64,000 nt of DNA from Desulfotignum sp032250905 (GCA_032250905.1 JAVVEQ010000008.1:27104-91103), one strand, 5' to 3'; positions 40,290 through 50,169 are shown, counted from the first letter of the stretch. Numbers and translations: made by a program. Notes: generated by a model not told the origin, from the letters alone.

Positions 40290-41561
40290 ATGATTAAACG
40301 ATCTTTCTTTACGCTGTCCAACAAACCCAGGCTGAACTATGATCTGTTGGAACCCGATCCTGAACCGCCCGTGAAAATGGATGTACCCGGCCTTTTGATG
40401 CTGCTCTTACCCGAACCCATTGAAGGCACCCGGAAAATGCTGATCAAAAAGGGCGATCCTGTCAAGAAAGGGCAAAAACTGTCACTGTATGATACCAGCA
40501 CCGATTATGCAGTGTCACCGGTCTCAGGAACCATAAAATCCATAGATACGTTTGCTTCAGACGATTACAGCCGTCTGCGCACCCGCATCACCATAGAAAA
40601 GGATGCCTTTGATACCGAAGACCCCTCATATCCGGACATGACCGAAGACCTTGACTTTGCGGTCCGGCATCTGAATCAGCTGCCCGGCGCCCCCCCTTTT
40701 GACGACCTGGCCCGGAACGACGGACAGATCAGCACCCTGGTCATCCTGGCTGCCGAAACAGACCTTTTGAGCACCACATCCCAGTACATGGGGACATCCC
40801 ATGCCATCGAACTGCAGAAAGGTGCGCAGATTCTCAAAAGCATCACAAAACTGTCCAAGGTGTATCTGCTGATTCCCGGATATCTCCTCGACCGGGTCAA
40901 ATTTAACGATGTGACCGTCATGCCGGCAAGTCTGAACTACCCGGATACGTTGCCGGCCCTGATCATAAAAAACCATCTGGAAAAAATTCTGCCGGCCGGA
41001 AAAACACCGCAGGAGATGGGCGTCTGTTTCATCCGGGCTGAAGCGGTGGTGTCTCTTGCCCGGGCCTTTGAAAACAACGCCCCGGTGTTTGAAAAATGTA
41101 TCTCGCTCATTGACAAAAACGGGGCCCGGCAACGGATTGAAGCTGTGATCGGCACCCCATTAAGCAGCATTTTCAGCCAGCTGGGAATCCAGATCGATGA
41201 ACAGGACCGTATTGTCATCGGGGGACCTTTGCAGGGCTTTGCCACCTTCACCCCCCACCATCCTGTGACACCGGATATGGACACGGTCCTGGTCCAGGAC
41301 CGGGGGGACATCATCCCCTTGTCGGACGAGAACTGCATCAATTGCGGCAAGTGTGTTCAGGCTTGTCCGGCCGACATTCCGGTCAACCTGCTGGTGCGGT
41401 TTCTGCAAGCCGGTCTATATGAGACCGCAGCTGACAAATGCGACCTTGAATCCTGCATTGACTGCGGATTATGTGCCTATGTCTGCACGTCACGGATTGC
41501 ATTGTCCCAGTATATCCGGCTGGGAAAACATGAACTGCAAAAACTGAGACTTGACGTATAA
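40290..41561 (+). CDS. rnfC: Ion-translocating oxidoreductase complex subunit RnfC
   Basis: A 423-residue subunit. Residues 1-130 are the RnfC barrel-sandwich region (GDPVKKGQKLSLYD). The centre carries an NADH/FMN-binding NuoF-like region. The C-terminus has two [4Fe-4S] motifs, CINCGKCVQACP and CIDCGLCAYVCT. RnfC is the peripheral NAD-facing subunit: electrons from ferredoxin through RnfB reach NAD with Na+ or H+ export. Typical glycine-rich GxGxxG loops of NADH-binding RnfC are weak here, so NADH reactivity deserves a check. rnfD follows 13 bp after the stop. Confidence 0.93.
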   Translation: MIKRSFFTLSNKPRLNYDLLEPDPEPPVKMDVPGLLMLLLPEPIEGTRKMLIKKGDPVKKGQKLSLYDTSTDYAVSPVSGTIKSIDTFASDDYSRLRTRITIEKDAFDTEDPSYPDMTEDLDFAVRHLNQLPGAPPFDDLARNDGQISTLVILAAETDLLSTTSQYMGTSHAIELQKGAQILKSITKLSKVYLLIPGYLLDRVKFNDVTVMPASLNYPDTLPALIIKNHLEKILPAGKTPQEMGVCFIRAEAVVSLARAFENNAPVFEKCISLIDKNGARQRIEAVIGTPLSSIFSQLGIQIDEQDRIVIGGPLQGFATFTPHHPVTPDMDTVLVQDRGDIIPLSDENCINCGKCVQACPADIPVNLLVRFLQAGLYETAADKCDLESCIDCGLCAYVCTSRIALSQYIRLGKHELQKLRLDV

Positions 41562-41574
41562 AGGGAGACTGTCC

Positions 41575-42537
41575 ATGAACAACAAGAAACTCATTGTTTC
41601 CCATGCCCCGTTCTGGCATGACGGAGACAGTCTGTTCAAGAAAAACCTCAATTTCATGCTGGCCCTGCTGCCGGCAGCCATTTTCGGAATTCTGCAATTC
41701 GGAGCGCCCGCTTTAGGGGTCCTGGCACTGTCAATATCCTTTGCCATGATCTGGGAACTGGTCATCAATCTGATTTCCAAAAAACCGTTTACCATCGGGG
41801 ACCTGGATTCGGCATTGATCGGACTGCTGTTCGGCATGATGCTGCCGGCGGTCATCCCCTGGTGGGTGGTGGCGGTCGGCACGTTTGTGGCGGTATTCAT
41901 GGGCAAGATGATTTTCGGGGGAACCGGTGCCAACCCCTTTCATCCGGCGCTTCTGGGCATGGCGGTTCTGATGCTGTCCTGGAACATGTTTTTCGATTTC
42001 AACACGGCCTATGTGAATTATGAATTTAATTTTACCTCCCTGGCACCTCTGGTCGCATTTAAATTCCAGGGAGCCGCCACAGATCTGTTTCCCTTGAGTG
42101 ACCTGTTCATGGGAAGGGAAGTGGGGGCCATCGGCGCCACATTCAGCCTCGGACTCATCATCGGAGGCATTTACCTGATTCTTCGGGGATATATCCGCTG
42201 GGAACTGTCGGTTTCCTTTATTGCCGGAATTCTGGTGACAGCCTTTCTTTTCCACCTTGCCAGTCCGGAGCGCTTTGCCGGTCCCTGGTTTCACCTTTTT
42301 TCCGGTTATACGATGCTGGCGGCTTTCTTCCTGATCACGGAAAGTTCTTCTTCTCCGGTTCAGCGGATTCCCATGCTGCTCTATGGATTACTGGCCGGTT
42401 TCATGATCATTTTGATGCGCAATGTCGGCACTTATGCAGACGGCACGATTCTGGCCATTCTGCTGGTGAATGTGGTGAACCCTCTCTTGGACAACATCAG
42501 GCCCACTGCCCTGGGAAAGGATATGAGCAATGCGTGA
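41575..42537 (+). CDS. rnfD: RnfD membrane subunit
   Basis: A 320-residue integral membrane protein with about nine helices. The conserved GGTGANPFHPALLGMAVLMLSW and LITESSSSPVQ lie in the region that binds covalent FMN in this family. The start MNNKKLIVSHAP has a good GGGAG site. It overlaps rnfG by 8 bp. Confidence 0.93.
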   Translation: MNNKKLIVSHAPFWHDGDSLFKKNLNFMLALLPAAIFGILQFGAPALGVLALSISFAMIWELVINLISKKPFTIGDLDSALIGLLFGMMLPAVIPWWVVAVGTFVAVFMGKMIFGGTGANPFHPALLGMAVLMLSWNMFFDFNTAYVNYEFNFTSLAPLVAFKFQGAATDLFPLSDLFMGREVGAIGATFSLGLIIGGIYLILRGYIRWELSVSFIAGILVTAFLFHLASPERFAGPWFHLFSGYTMLAAFFLITESSSSPVQRIPMLLYGLLAGFMIILMRNVGTYADGTILAILLVNVVNPLLDNIRPTALGKDMSNA

Positions 42538-43114
42538 AATGCTGAGCATGATAGTGGTTTTAACCCTGCTTGCTTCTGTTTCCGGCGGCCTTCTGGCGGC
42601 AGTTAAATCCGGGACGGAGCTGCGGATTGAAGAACAGATTTTGAAATTTCAGAAAGCCCCGGCCATTGAATCCCTTTTTTCCGATGTCACCAACGACCCG
42701 CTCAAAGAGCGGTTCAACCTGGATGCCGGTGAAACAACGGTTCAAATTTTTCCGGGAAAACTGCCGGACGGTTCAATGGCGGTTGCCTTTGAAACCCTGG
42801 GTAAAGGCGGATACGGAGGCGATATCGGACTGATGGTGGCCATCAACCTGGAAAAAGACCAGATAATCGGCGCCCGGGTCACGACCCATGCTGAAACTCC
42901 CGGGCTGGGTTCCCGCGCCAAAGATGACCTGAAGTTTGTTTCCCAGTTCAATGACAAATCGCTGGCCGCCAACCTGGCCCTGAAAGCGGACAACGGGAGC
43001 ATTGACGCCATGTCCGGTGCCACAGTAACCTCCCGTGCAGTGACGCGCGCCGCCATCCAGGCCCAGACACTTTATAACGACCTGAAACCTGAAATTTTAA
43101 AACAGATCCAATAA
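42530..43114 (+). CDS. rnfG: RnfG FMN-binding subunit
   Basis: A 194-residue protein with one N-terminal TM helix (MIVVLTLLASVSGGLLAA) and a periplasmic FMN-binding domain. The flavinylation motif reads IDAMSGATVTSRAV, with Thr in SGATVT as the covalent FMN site. Electrons pass through it in the Rnf chain. FMN transferase (apbE) is not in the window. Confidence 0.94.
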   Translation: MREMLSMIVVLTLLASVSGGLLAAVKSGTELRIEEQILKFQKAPAIESLFSDVTNDPLKERFNLDAGETTVQIFPGKLPDGSMAVAFETLGKGGYGGDIGLMVAINLEKDQIIGARVTTHAETPGLGSRAKDDLKFVSQFNDKSLAANLALKADNGSIDAMSGATVTSRAVTRAAIQAQTLYNDLKPEILKQIQ

Positions 43115-43136
43115 GGGAATAAGGAGATAACCTCAC

Positions 43137-43745
43137 ATGGCACAATCCTTGGCAAAAGAATTTACAAAAGGACTATGGGCTGAAATACCTCCTTTCCGAC
43201 TGGTGCTCGGGCTTTGTCCCACCCTGGCGGTGACCAAATCCGTTGAAAATGGTATCGGTATGGGACTGGCCACCACTTTTGTGCTGGTATTTTCGAACCT
43301 GTTGATTTCCCTTTTAAGAAAAGCAATTCCCCCCAAAGTTCGAATTGCCTGTTATATCGTTATCATTGCCACTTTTGTTACCATTGTGGAACTGGTCATG
43401 CAGGCATATACCTATCCCTTGTTTTTAAAGCTGGGGATTTTCATTCCCCTGATCGTGGTGAACTGTATCGTACTGGGCCGGGCGGAAGCCTTTGCCAGTA
43501 AGAACAACCCAGTGATGGCGGTTGCCGACGGACTCGGCATCGGTATCGGTTTCACACTGTCTCTGGCCAGTCTGGGTGCTGTCCGCGAAATCCTGGGTGC
43601 CGGCACTATCACCATCTGGGGAGGAAATCCAGTCCTTGACATCAGCACCTGGTACCAGCCTTTCTCTTACATGGTCGAGGCACCGGGTGCGTTTGCGGCG
43701 CTGGGACTTATGCTGGCTGGCATGAACCTGATCGGTAAGAAATAA
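43137..43745 (+). CDS. rnfE: RnfE membrane subunit
   Basis: A 202-residue membrane protein with six helices and the family opening LAKEFTKGLWAEIPPFRLVLGLCPTLAVT split across helix one. Conserved cysteine-bearing helices (LVLGLCPTLA and IVVNCIVLGRAE) ligate the cluster shared with RnfA. It has 22 bp to rnfG and 12 bp to rnfA. Confidence 0.94.
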   Translation: MAQSLAKEFTKGLWAEIPPFRLVLGLCPTLAVTKSVENGIGMGLATTFVLVFSNLLISLLRKAIPPKVRIACYIVIIATFVTIVELVMQAYTYPLFLKLGIFIPLIVVNCIVLGRAEAFASKNNPVMAVADGLGIGIGFTLSLASLGAVREILGAGTITIWGGNPVLDISTWYQPFSYMVEAPGAFAALGLMLAGMNLIGKK

Positions 43746-43757
43746 GGAGTCAACCTC

Positions 43758-44330
43758 ATGGAATATTTTGAACTGGCCATCGGCAGTATTTTCATCAACA
43801 ACATTCTTCTGGCTCAATTTCTTGGCATGTGCCCTTTTGTGGGGACCTCCAAAAAAATGGAAACCGCGGTGGGGATGTCCATGGCCGTAGTTTTCGTTAT
43901 GGTCATGGCCGGCATGATCACCTGGTCTGTAGATACATTTCTGCTCAAAGCCCTGAATGTCGAATATCTGAGAACCCTGTCATTTATTCTGGTCATTGCC
44001 TCACTGGTGCAGTTCGTAGAAATGTTTTTAAAGAAAAGCATTCCCGGCCTGTATGCCGGACTGGGAATTTTTCTGCCGCTGATCACCACCAACTGTGCTG
44101 TCATGGGTGCCTGTCTGCTGAATATCAGCAATGAATTTGTCTTTACCAAAGCATTGATGTCTTCTTTTTCCTATGCCCTTGGTTTCGGTCTGGCCCTGAT
44201 TCTGTTTGCCGGGGTCCGGGAACGGGTCAATCTGGGACGGGTGCCAAAACCGCTGCAGGACACCTCCATCGGTCTGATCACCGCAGGGATAATTGCTTTG
44301 ACCTTTACCTCTTTCAGGGGAATGGTATAA
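43758..44330 (+). CDS. rnfA: RnfA membrane subunit
   Basis: A 190-residue membrane protein, homologous to RnfE with inverted topology. The motifs NNILLAQFLGMCPFVGTSKK and PLITTNCAVMGACLL hold the cluster cysteines. It ends the operon. No rnfB follows, unlike standard rnfCDGEAB; the only RnfB in the window is the fused gene 26 kb away. Confidence 0.94.
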   Translation: MEYFELAIGSIFINNILLAQFLGMCPFVGTSKKMETAVGMSMAVVFVMVMAGMITWSVDTFLLKALNVEYLRTLSFILVIASLVQFVEMFLKKSIPGLYAGLGIFLPLITTNCAVMGACLLNISNEFVFTKALMSSFSYALGFGLALILFAGVRERVNLGRVPKPLQDTSIGLITAGIIALTFTSFRGMV

Positions 44331-44360
44331 AAAACGGTTTCAGGGGATGGTATCAGTCGC

Positions 44361-45365
44361 TTGAAAACCGGTATAAAAATCCTGCTGGGAATCCTGATCC
44401 CGGCAGGATTTCTTTTGTCAGTCACAGGGGTGTGGGTATGGCAGACACTGCACACCCCGGTAAAAACCGATGACAGAGAAATCATTTTTGTCATTGAACC
44501 CGGACAGAACCTGAAACAGATTGCCGAAGATCTGAAATCCCGGGAACTGATCCCAAGCGTGCTTCTTTTCCGGGCCTACACCCGTTATCAGAAAGTCGCC
44601 ACCCGCATTCCAGCCGGCGAACATCTGCTGTCCATACCGGCGTCACCCGCCCAAATTCTGGACCAACTGCTGAAAAACCGGGTCAAACTGTATCGGCTGA
44701 CGGTGCCGGAAGGGCTGAACATGGAAGAAACTGCCGCCGTGGTGTCAAAAACCGGTTTCTGTGACATGGACCGGTTTTTATCCCTGTGCCGGGATCCGGA
44801 CTTTATCACGGATCTTGATGTCCCTTCCCATACCCTGGAAGGATTTTTATACCCGGATACCTATTTTTTTCCAAAAACCGCCACCTGCCGTCAGATAATC
44901 ACGAAAATGGTGACCACGTTTTTCTCCGTGTATACGCCCCGGTGGAAGGAACGGGCCGAGAATCTGGGATTCACCCTGCAACAGATCGTGACCCTGGCGT
45001 CCATGATCGAAAAGGAAGCCGGCATCCCCTCTGAACGCCCCCTGATCTCATCGGTGTTCCACAACCGGCTGCAAAAAGGAATGCGCCTGCAAAGTGATCC
45101 CACCGTCATCTACGGGGACCCGGAATTTGAAGGCCGGATCCGGACCCGGCATCTGCGCAGAAAAACCGATTACAATACTTACCAGATGCACGGCCTTCCC
45201 AAAGGCCCCATCGCCAGTCCCGGGGCAAAAGCCATCGAGGCCGCCCTGTTTCCCGCCCAGAGTGATTACCTGTTTTTTGTATCGAAAAATGACAAAACAC
45301 ATCATTTTTCAAAAACCCTGGCAGAGCATAACCAGGCGGTCAGAGAATACCAGTTGAACCTGTAA
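44361..45365 (+). CDS. mltG: Endolytic murein transglycosylase MltG (YceG)
   Basis: A 334-residue protein with an N-terminal TM helix (about 5-27), a LysM-like part and the YceG catalytic domain. The active-site stretch is IVTLASMIEKEAGIPSERP with the essential Glu, followed by LQSDPTVIYG. MltG cleaves growing glycan strands in the membrane. The start is a TTG, since no in-frame ATG precedes the hydrophobic helix, and its ribosome site is poor. It lies 30 bp after rnfA and may be carried on the Rnf transcript. Confidence 0.88.
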   Translation: MKTGIKILLGILIPAGFLLSVTGVWVWQTLHTPVKTDDREIIFVIEPGQNLKQIAEDLKSRELIPSVLLFRAYTRYQKVATRIPAGEHLLSIPASPAQILDQLLKNRVKLYRLTVPEGLNMEETAAVVSKTGFCDMDRFLSLCRDPDFITDLDVPSHTLEGFLYPDTYFFPKTATCRQIITKMVTTFFSVYTPRWKERAENLGFTLQQIVTLASMIEKEAGIPSERPLISSVFHNRLQKGMRLQSDPTVIYGDPEFEGRIRTRHLRRKTDYNTYQMHGLPKGPIASPGAKAIEAALFPAQSDYLFFVSKNDKTHHFSKTLAEHNQAVREYQLNL

Positions 45366-45423
45366 TCTTTTAACAGTCCGCCCTGAACATCTCGGGCTTA
45401 CTTGTTGTGGTCACTTGTCTGTG

Positions 45424-45936
45424 TCAGTCGCTGAACTGGCGCAGATACACAATCACCGACCCGGAACGGGATTTTTTCTTACGCTCCCAGGCAAAGCCCA
45501 GAACAATATCCTGGGCTTTCAATTGGGCCAGCAGGTCTTCGATGGTATCCGGCAGCACGGGTCCCAGGTCGGAATGCGTTCCTTTACCCACAATAATACG
45601 GACCGTAAAGTATCCCTGTTGTTTGCACGTGGTCAGAAAAGAACGGGCCTTCAGCTGGGCACCCAGGGCGGTGAATCCATGCAGGTCCAGGTCTTTTTCC
45701 GGGGGAGGATAGCGCTTAATTCGTTTATGATACGGCAGGGGTTTGGGGGAAACAGATTTTTTCTTTTCAGGCGGTCTGGACAGATAGGATTCCAGCAACG
45801 CGGTAAAATCCTGTGCCGGCGGATCGGTGTTTTTGGGCACGGACAAACGAGGCCTGCCCGATTTCCGGGTGAAGGCTTTGAAGAGGTCGTCATCCGAACC
45901 CAGCAGGCGCGGTTTGTATTTTCTTTTTTTTCCCAT
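45424..45936 (-). CDS. Smr domain protein
   Basis: A 170-residue protein with a basic N-terminus (KKRKYKPRLLG), a low-complexity middle, and a C-terminal Smr domain. That domain has LDLHGFTALGAQLKARSF and the RIIVGKGTHS loop. Smr domains nick DNA or RNA; a short stand-alone Smr of this size is common in proteobacteria (YdaL/MutS2-like tail). Divergent from the RNB gene, with a 100-bp gap holding its promoter. Confidence 0.88.
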   Translation of the reverse strand: MGKKRKYKPRLLGSDDDLFKAFTRKSGRPRLSVPKNTDPPAQDFTALLESYLSRPPEKKKSVSPKPLPYHKRIKRYPPPEKDLDLHGFTALGAQLKARSFLTTCKQQGYFTVRIIVGKGTHSDLGPVLPDTIEDLLAQLKAQDIVLGFAWERKKKSRSGSVIVYLRQFSD

Positions 45937-46000
45937 ACACAGCTGTGTATTCTATGTTAACTTTGCTGGTTTTTCAAGGGGATGATCCCTGTTTCTGTGT

Positions 46001-46029
46001 TTGACTTTACCCCCCCTTCCTGCTATTGT
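46001..46029 (+). promoter_or_regulatory. Candidate sigma-70 promoter for the RNB gene; start near the ATG
   Basis: TTGACT and TATTGT are 17 bp apart. The predicted start is within one base of the ATG at 46037, and no Shine-Dalgarno is present, as in the sensor-kinase case. Confidence 0.5.
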
Positions 46030-46036
46030 CTGATTC

Positions 46037-48016
46037 ATGAAAATTGGGACCATTGTTGAATACATTGATCAACAGAAAATCATAACAGCAGTAATATTAA
46101 GCGAAAAAAAAGACAAGCTCAAATTACTCAACGAAAACAGCCGGGAAGTCAGCCTCACCGAAAAAAGGCTGACTCATGTGTCACAGGTGTGCCTGGACAT
46201 CACCCTGCCCAGAAATCACCTGCTCAATGAACTGAAAGCAACGGCGCAAACCCGCAGGGAATTATCCGAACAGATCGATATACCCGAAATCTGGGAAATC
46301 CTTCACGAGGAGTCTGAAAATATTGATCTGTCCGCCATGACTGTTTTCTGCTTTGATCCGCCTTTGTGCTGTGATCATGAAGCCGCGGTCATCCGGGCGG
46401 TTTTCAACGACCGGCTCTGTTTCAAGTTCAACCAGAACTGTTTTTCCCCTTTTACAACGGAACAGGTCGATGCCAAAAAACATCAGATCAGAGAAGAGGA
46501 AAAAAAGAACCGGTTGATTCAAAAAGGGGTGGCCTGGTTGAGCGCCATGCAGGCCGACTCAGAAAAACTCGATGATGCCGACCCGGAAGTCATAGAGTGC
46601 CTCAAGGCGTATTATCTGTTTGGAAATGACAGCGGTCATGCCACCCTGGCCAGGCAGATGCTCAAAAATGCCGGCCTGAGTTCCCCGGACCCCTTGTTTC
46701 AGTTCTTTGTCAGATCCGGTATCTGGACGGTTGACGAGAATGTCGATCTTCTGTCCATGGGTATCCCCACCCGATTTTCCCCGGAAGTGACCGCTGCCAC
46801 CCGAAACCTGTCACTCACCAGTTCCCGGGTTTTTCAGGACCCGGGCCGTAAGGATCTGACCCAGGTGCCGCTGATCACCATTGATGGCCAGTCCACCATG
46901 GATTACGACGATGCCATCAGCCTCGAGAACACGGACCAGGGTTACCGTCTGGGAATCCATATCATCGATGTGGGGGCCTACATCAAATCCGGAGATCCCA
47001 TTGATATGGCGGCCCGGGAACGGGCCAGTTCCATTTACATGCCCGATGACAAGCTGCCCATGCTTCCAGCCGACCTGTCCGATGATCTGTGCAGCCTCAA
47101 ACAGGGGGAAATCCGGCCGGCCATCTCCACATTAATCCAGATGAGCCGGTTTTTTGAAATCCGGGATGTTCAGATTGTTCCCAGCATTATTCAGGTGCAT
47201 CAGCAGATGAGCTACACTGAAGCCAATCTGCTGAACGGCAAGGATGACCCCATCACCAGCCTCCACAAAATCGCCACCCTGCTGCGGGAAAAGCGACTCA
47301 AGGCCGGTGCGGTCCAGATCACGCTGCCCGAAGTCAATGTCTGGCTGGAAGATAACGGGGAAATCCGATATACCAAGGTGGACCGGGAAAACCCTTCCCG
47401 AATGCTGGTGTCTGAAATGATGATTTTCGCCAACTCCCTGATGGCCAAATTTCTGGCTGACCATCAGATTCCGGCGGTTTTCCGGTCCCAGCCCCCCCCA
47501 AGCCAGCGGCTCTTCAAAGGGATTGAAACCGCACTGCTGCCCAATCTCATGCAGCGCAGACATCTGAGCCGGGCCATGATCACCACCACACCCCAGACCC
47601 ACTCCGGTTTGGGGGTCAAGGCCTATGTCACTGCCACATCCCCTATTCGAAGATACCATGACCTGCTCACCCAGCGGCAGATTAAAGCCGTGCTAGGCTT
47701 GAACCCGGCCTATTCAAATAAAGATCTCGAAGAGATCCTCCAGGCCGTGTCGGTTCCCATGACCAATGCCAGCCGCATCCAGGGCGCCAGAAAACGGTAC
47801 TGGCTGCTCAGGCTTCTGGAAACCATGCGGGGAGACAGCATTGATGCCCTGGTGATGGAATGCCACCGGGACCATTACAATATTCTGCTCAAGGAATTCA
47901 TGCTGGAAGCCCGGCTTCCTTCATCCGGCCTGAAACTCAAGCAGGGAGATGCCATTCAGGTCACGGTACAGCATGTGGATGCCCGCCGTGATCAGCTGTC
48001 CCTATTCTGTGTGTAA
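46037..48016 (+). CDS. RNB-domain exoribonuclease (RNase II/R family)
   Basis: A 659-residue 3'-5' exonuclease. An N-terminal OB-like region starts MKIGTIVEYIDQQKI. The RNB core holds the metal-binding motif TMDYDDAISLEN, and SPIRRYHDLLTQRQI is the conserved signature. An S1-type domain closes the C-terminus. The long central insert (about 100-260) differs from classical RNase R, so it is best called a family member. It degrades structured RNA. It faces the split purH genes. Confidence 0.9.
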   Translation: MKIGTIVEYIDQQKIITAVILSEKKDKLKLLNENSREVSLTEKRLTHVSQVCLDITLPRNHLLNELKATAQTRRELSEQIDIPEIWEILHEESENIDLSAMTVFCFDPPLCCDHEAAVIRAVFNDRLCFKFNQNCFSPFTTEQVDAKKHQIREEEKKNRLIQKGVAWLSAMQADSEKLDDADPEVIECLKAYYLFGNDSGHATLARQMLKNAGLSSPDPLFQFFVRSGIWTVDENVDLLSMGIPTRFSPEVTAATRNLSLTSSRVFQDPGRKDLTQVPLITIDGQSTMDYDDAISLENTDQGYRLGIHIIDVGAYIKSGDPIDMAARERASSIYMPDDKLPMLPADLSDDLCSLKQGEIRPAISTLIQMSRFFEIRDVQIVPSIIQVHQQMSYTEANLLNGKDDPITSLHKIATLLREKRLKAGAVQITLPEVNVWLEDNGEIRYTKVDRENPSRMLVSEMMIFANSLMAKFLADHQIPAVFRSQPPPSQRLFKGIETALLPNLMQRRHLSRAMITTTPQTHSGLGVKAYVTATSPIRRYHDLLTQRQIKAVLGLNPAYSNKDLEEILQAVSVPMTNASRIQGARKRYWLLRLLETMRGDSIDALVMECHRDHYNILLKEFMLEARLPSSGLKLKQGDAIQVTVQHVDARRDQLSLFCV

Positions 48017-48037
48017 CAGCCCTGAAATAAACGCCGG

Positions 48038-49288
48038 CTAGTGCTTGAAACTCCGCTGACCGGTAAATACCATGGCGGCATCATATTCGTTGCAGGCCTG
48101 GATGGACTGGTAATCGTTCAGAGACCCCCCCGGCTGTATCACGGCCTTGACCCCTTGTGACAGCCCCACATCGATGCCGTCCCGGAATGGAAAAAACGCA
48201 TCTGAAATCATAGAGGCTCCGATCATTCCGCCTTTTTCCTCTGCAACCTGCGCGTCGATTTCCTGTTTTTTGTCTTCATCCGTCAGGTCGGCATAGGACT
48301 GAGCGTAGCGTTCAAAACAATACCGGTCCGCCAGTTTGCGGCAGGCCTTGTCCACGGCGATCTGGGCCACCCCCACCCGGTCCTGTTCGCCGGTACCGAT
48401 CCCCACGGTCACATTGTCTTTGACATAGATCACGGAATTGGAGGTAATGCCCGATTCCACGAGCCACCCGAACAGCATGTCCTCATATTCCCGGTCCGTG
48501 GGCTGCCGGTTCACCTGAAACGTCTGCCCCTGATACTCCGACACCGCCGGTATCAAATCCGTTTTTGTCAGTGTCCGGGGCACAAAGGACCACTGGGCAA
48601 CAATGCCACCGTCCATCAGGCTTTTGAAATCAACCACCCGCTCGCCGATAAAGGTCTGGAGACGCTCCATGGCCTGAATGCGGATCACCCGCAGATTTTT
48701 TCGGGCACCCAGAATGTCCAGAACCCCGTCTTCAAATTCCGGGGCCACCACCACTTCGGCATACTGGGATGCAATGGCCTGGGCCGTTGCCTTGTCCACA
48801 GCCCGGTTCAGGCCGATACATCCCCCAAACGCCGCCACCCGGTCCGCCATATACGCGCGGGTGTATGCTTTTTCCAGTGAGTCGGCCCGGGCGGCCCCGC
48901 AGGGATTGTTGTGCTTGACGATCACCGCGCAGGGGGTATCAGTAAAATATCTGAGTATATTCAAACAGTTGTCCGCATCTGTCAGATTGGTTTTGCCAGG
49001 GTGCTTGCCGGACTGCAGCAGCTCGATATCTGACACCAGGTGCTTTCCCGGCTGAATGGTCCTGGCGTCTCCCAGTATCAGGTTGCCGTTGATCAGACGG
49101 TAAAGGGCTGCTTCCTGGCCCGGATTCTCTCCATAGCGTAGGCCTTTCTGCACCTTGTCAATCACCCAGGACACTTTTTCGTAAAAAAGCGTCTGACGGG
49201 TATTTTCATCCACAAAAGCGATCTCCATACGGGGAGGAAAATGGTCATCCATAATGGTTTTATACATCTTTTTCAGATCATCGGACAT
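48038..49288 (-). CDS. purH: AICAR transformylase (PurH C-terminal half as separate gene)
   Basis: A 416-residue protein that formylates AICAR to FAICAR using 10-formyl-THF. Landmarks include KGLRYGENPGQEAALYR, IVKHNNPCGAARAD with catalytic Lys and His, and VIQPGGSLNDYQSIQACNEY near the end. The usual PurH is one bifunctional chain of about 520 residues; here the cyclohydrolase half is a separate gene 5 bp upstream. A split PurH is known in deltaproteobacteria. It probably works as a complex with the upstream partner. Confidence 0.92.
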   Translation of the reverse strand: MSDDLKKMYKTIMDDHFPPRMEIAFVDENTRQTLFYEKVSWVIDKVQKGLRYGENPGQEAALYRLINGNLILGDARTIQPGKHLVSDIELLQSGKHPGKTNLTDADNCLNILRYFTDTPCAVIVKHNNPCGAARADSLEKAYTRAYMADRVAAFGGCIGLNRAVDKATAQAIASQYAEVVVAPEFEDGVLDILGARKNLRVIRIQAMERLQTFIGERVVDFKSLMDGGIVAQWSFVPRTLTKTDLIPAVSEYQGQTFQVNRQPTDREYEDMLFGWLVESGITSNSVIYVKDNVTVGIGTGEQDRVGVAQIAVDKACRKLADRYCFERYAQSYADLTDEDKKQEIDAQVAEEKGGMIGASMISDAFFPFRDGIDVGLSQGVKAVIQPGGSLNDYQSIQACNEYDAAMVFTGQRSFKH

Positions 49289-49293
49289 GGGGT

Positions 49294-49977
49294 TCAGGCT
49301 CCTGTTTGATAGCTGGATTGAAGGGATTCTCCGGTTTTGCCGGCCAGATAATCGGCAATGGCCCGGTCATAGGCGGCCGTATGTTCAAACGCCCGGACCG
49401 CCAGAGCATACCGGTCCGCCAGGGTCAGACATCCCTGATCGGCGGTGAGTTTTTCAAGTATATCCGGATAATCTGCAGGATCGGTCACCGATGCCACCCG
49501 GATGAAATTCTTGGCAGCGGCACGGATCATGGTGGGACCGCCGATATCGATGTTCCCCCGGGCATTTTCCAGCGTGGCATCCGCCCTTGCAACGGTCCTT
49601 GCAAACGGATAGAGATTGACCACCACCATGTCAATGGGCAGGGCCTGTGTCCGGGCCAGGTCCGACTGATGGGCTTCATTGTGGGTCTCTGTCAGCAACC
49701 CCAGGTATATCTTGAAATCCAGGGTTTTCACCAGGCCTCCCTGGGTTTCAGGCTGGCCGGTGTAATCCGACACCTGCCGCAGATGACGGTCCGCCCCGGA
49801 TCCCAGGATCTCCCTGATCCGTCCGAATGTACCGCCGGTGGACAGGATGACCAGTTCCGGATTCACGGCAACCATGCCCGGAATCAATGTTTCCAGCCCG
49901 TTTTTATCTGACACGCTCACCAGCACTGTGTTGATCTTGACCTGATCATCCACTTTTTCCACCACATTTTTTGCCAT
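49294..49977 (-). CDS. IMP cyclohydrolase (PurH N-terminal half as separate gene)
   Basis: A 227-residue MGS-fold enzyme: LVSVSDKNGLETLIPGMV at the start, STGGTFG, then VVVNLYPFARTV and ENIDIGGP-type GNIDIGGPTMIRAAAKN. It closes the purine ring, converting FAICAR to IMP. The first 15 residues are a short extension before the domain. It is the upstream gene of the two-gene purine unit. Confidence 0.92.
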   Translation of the reverse strand: MAKNVVEKVDDQVKINTVLVSVSDKNGLETLIPGMVAVNPELVILSTGGTFGRIREILGSGADRHLRQVSDYTGQPETQGGLVKTLDFKIYLGLLTETHNEAHQSDLARTQALPIDMVVVNLYPFARTVARADATLENARGNIDIGGPTMIRAAAKNFIRVASVTDPADYPDILEKLTADQGCLTLADRYALAVRAFEHTAAYDRAIADYLAGKTGESLQSSYQTGA

Positions 49978-50169
49978 TGTGTCATCCTTTCATTTGCTCA
50001 GGAAAATCGTGATGTTACATACCACGCACACCCCCTTGCGTCAAGCTTTGCCACCAATCCCATGCACAGCGGAGCCCCGGGCGGAAGTGCCTCACATTTT
50101 GTTTTGACATTTTCCCGGGGATGGATGACAATAACGGCATCAGTATCACCCCATTCAAAGGAAAGCCCC

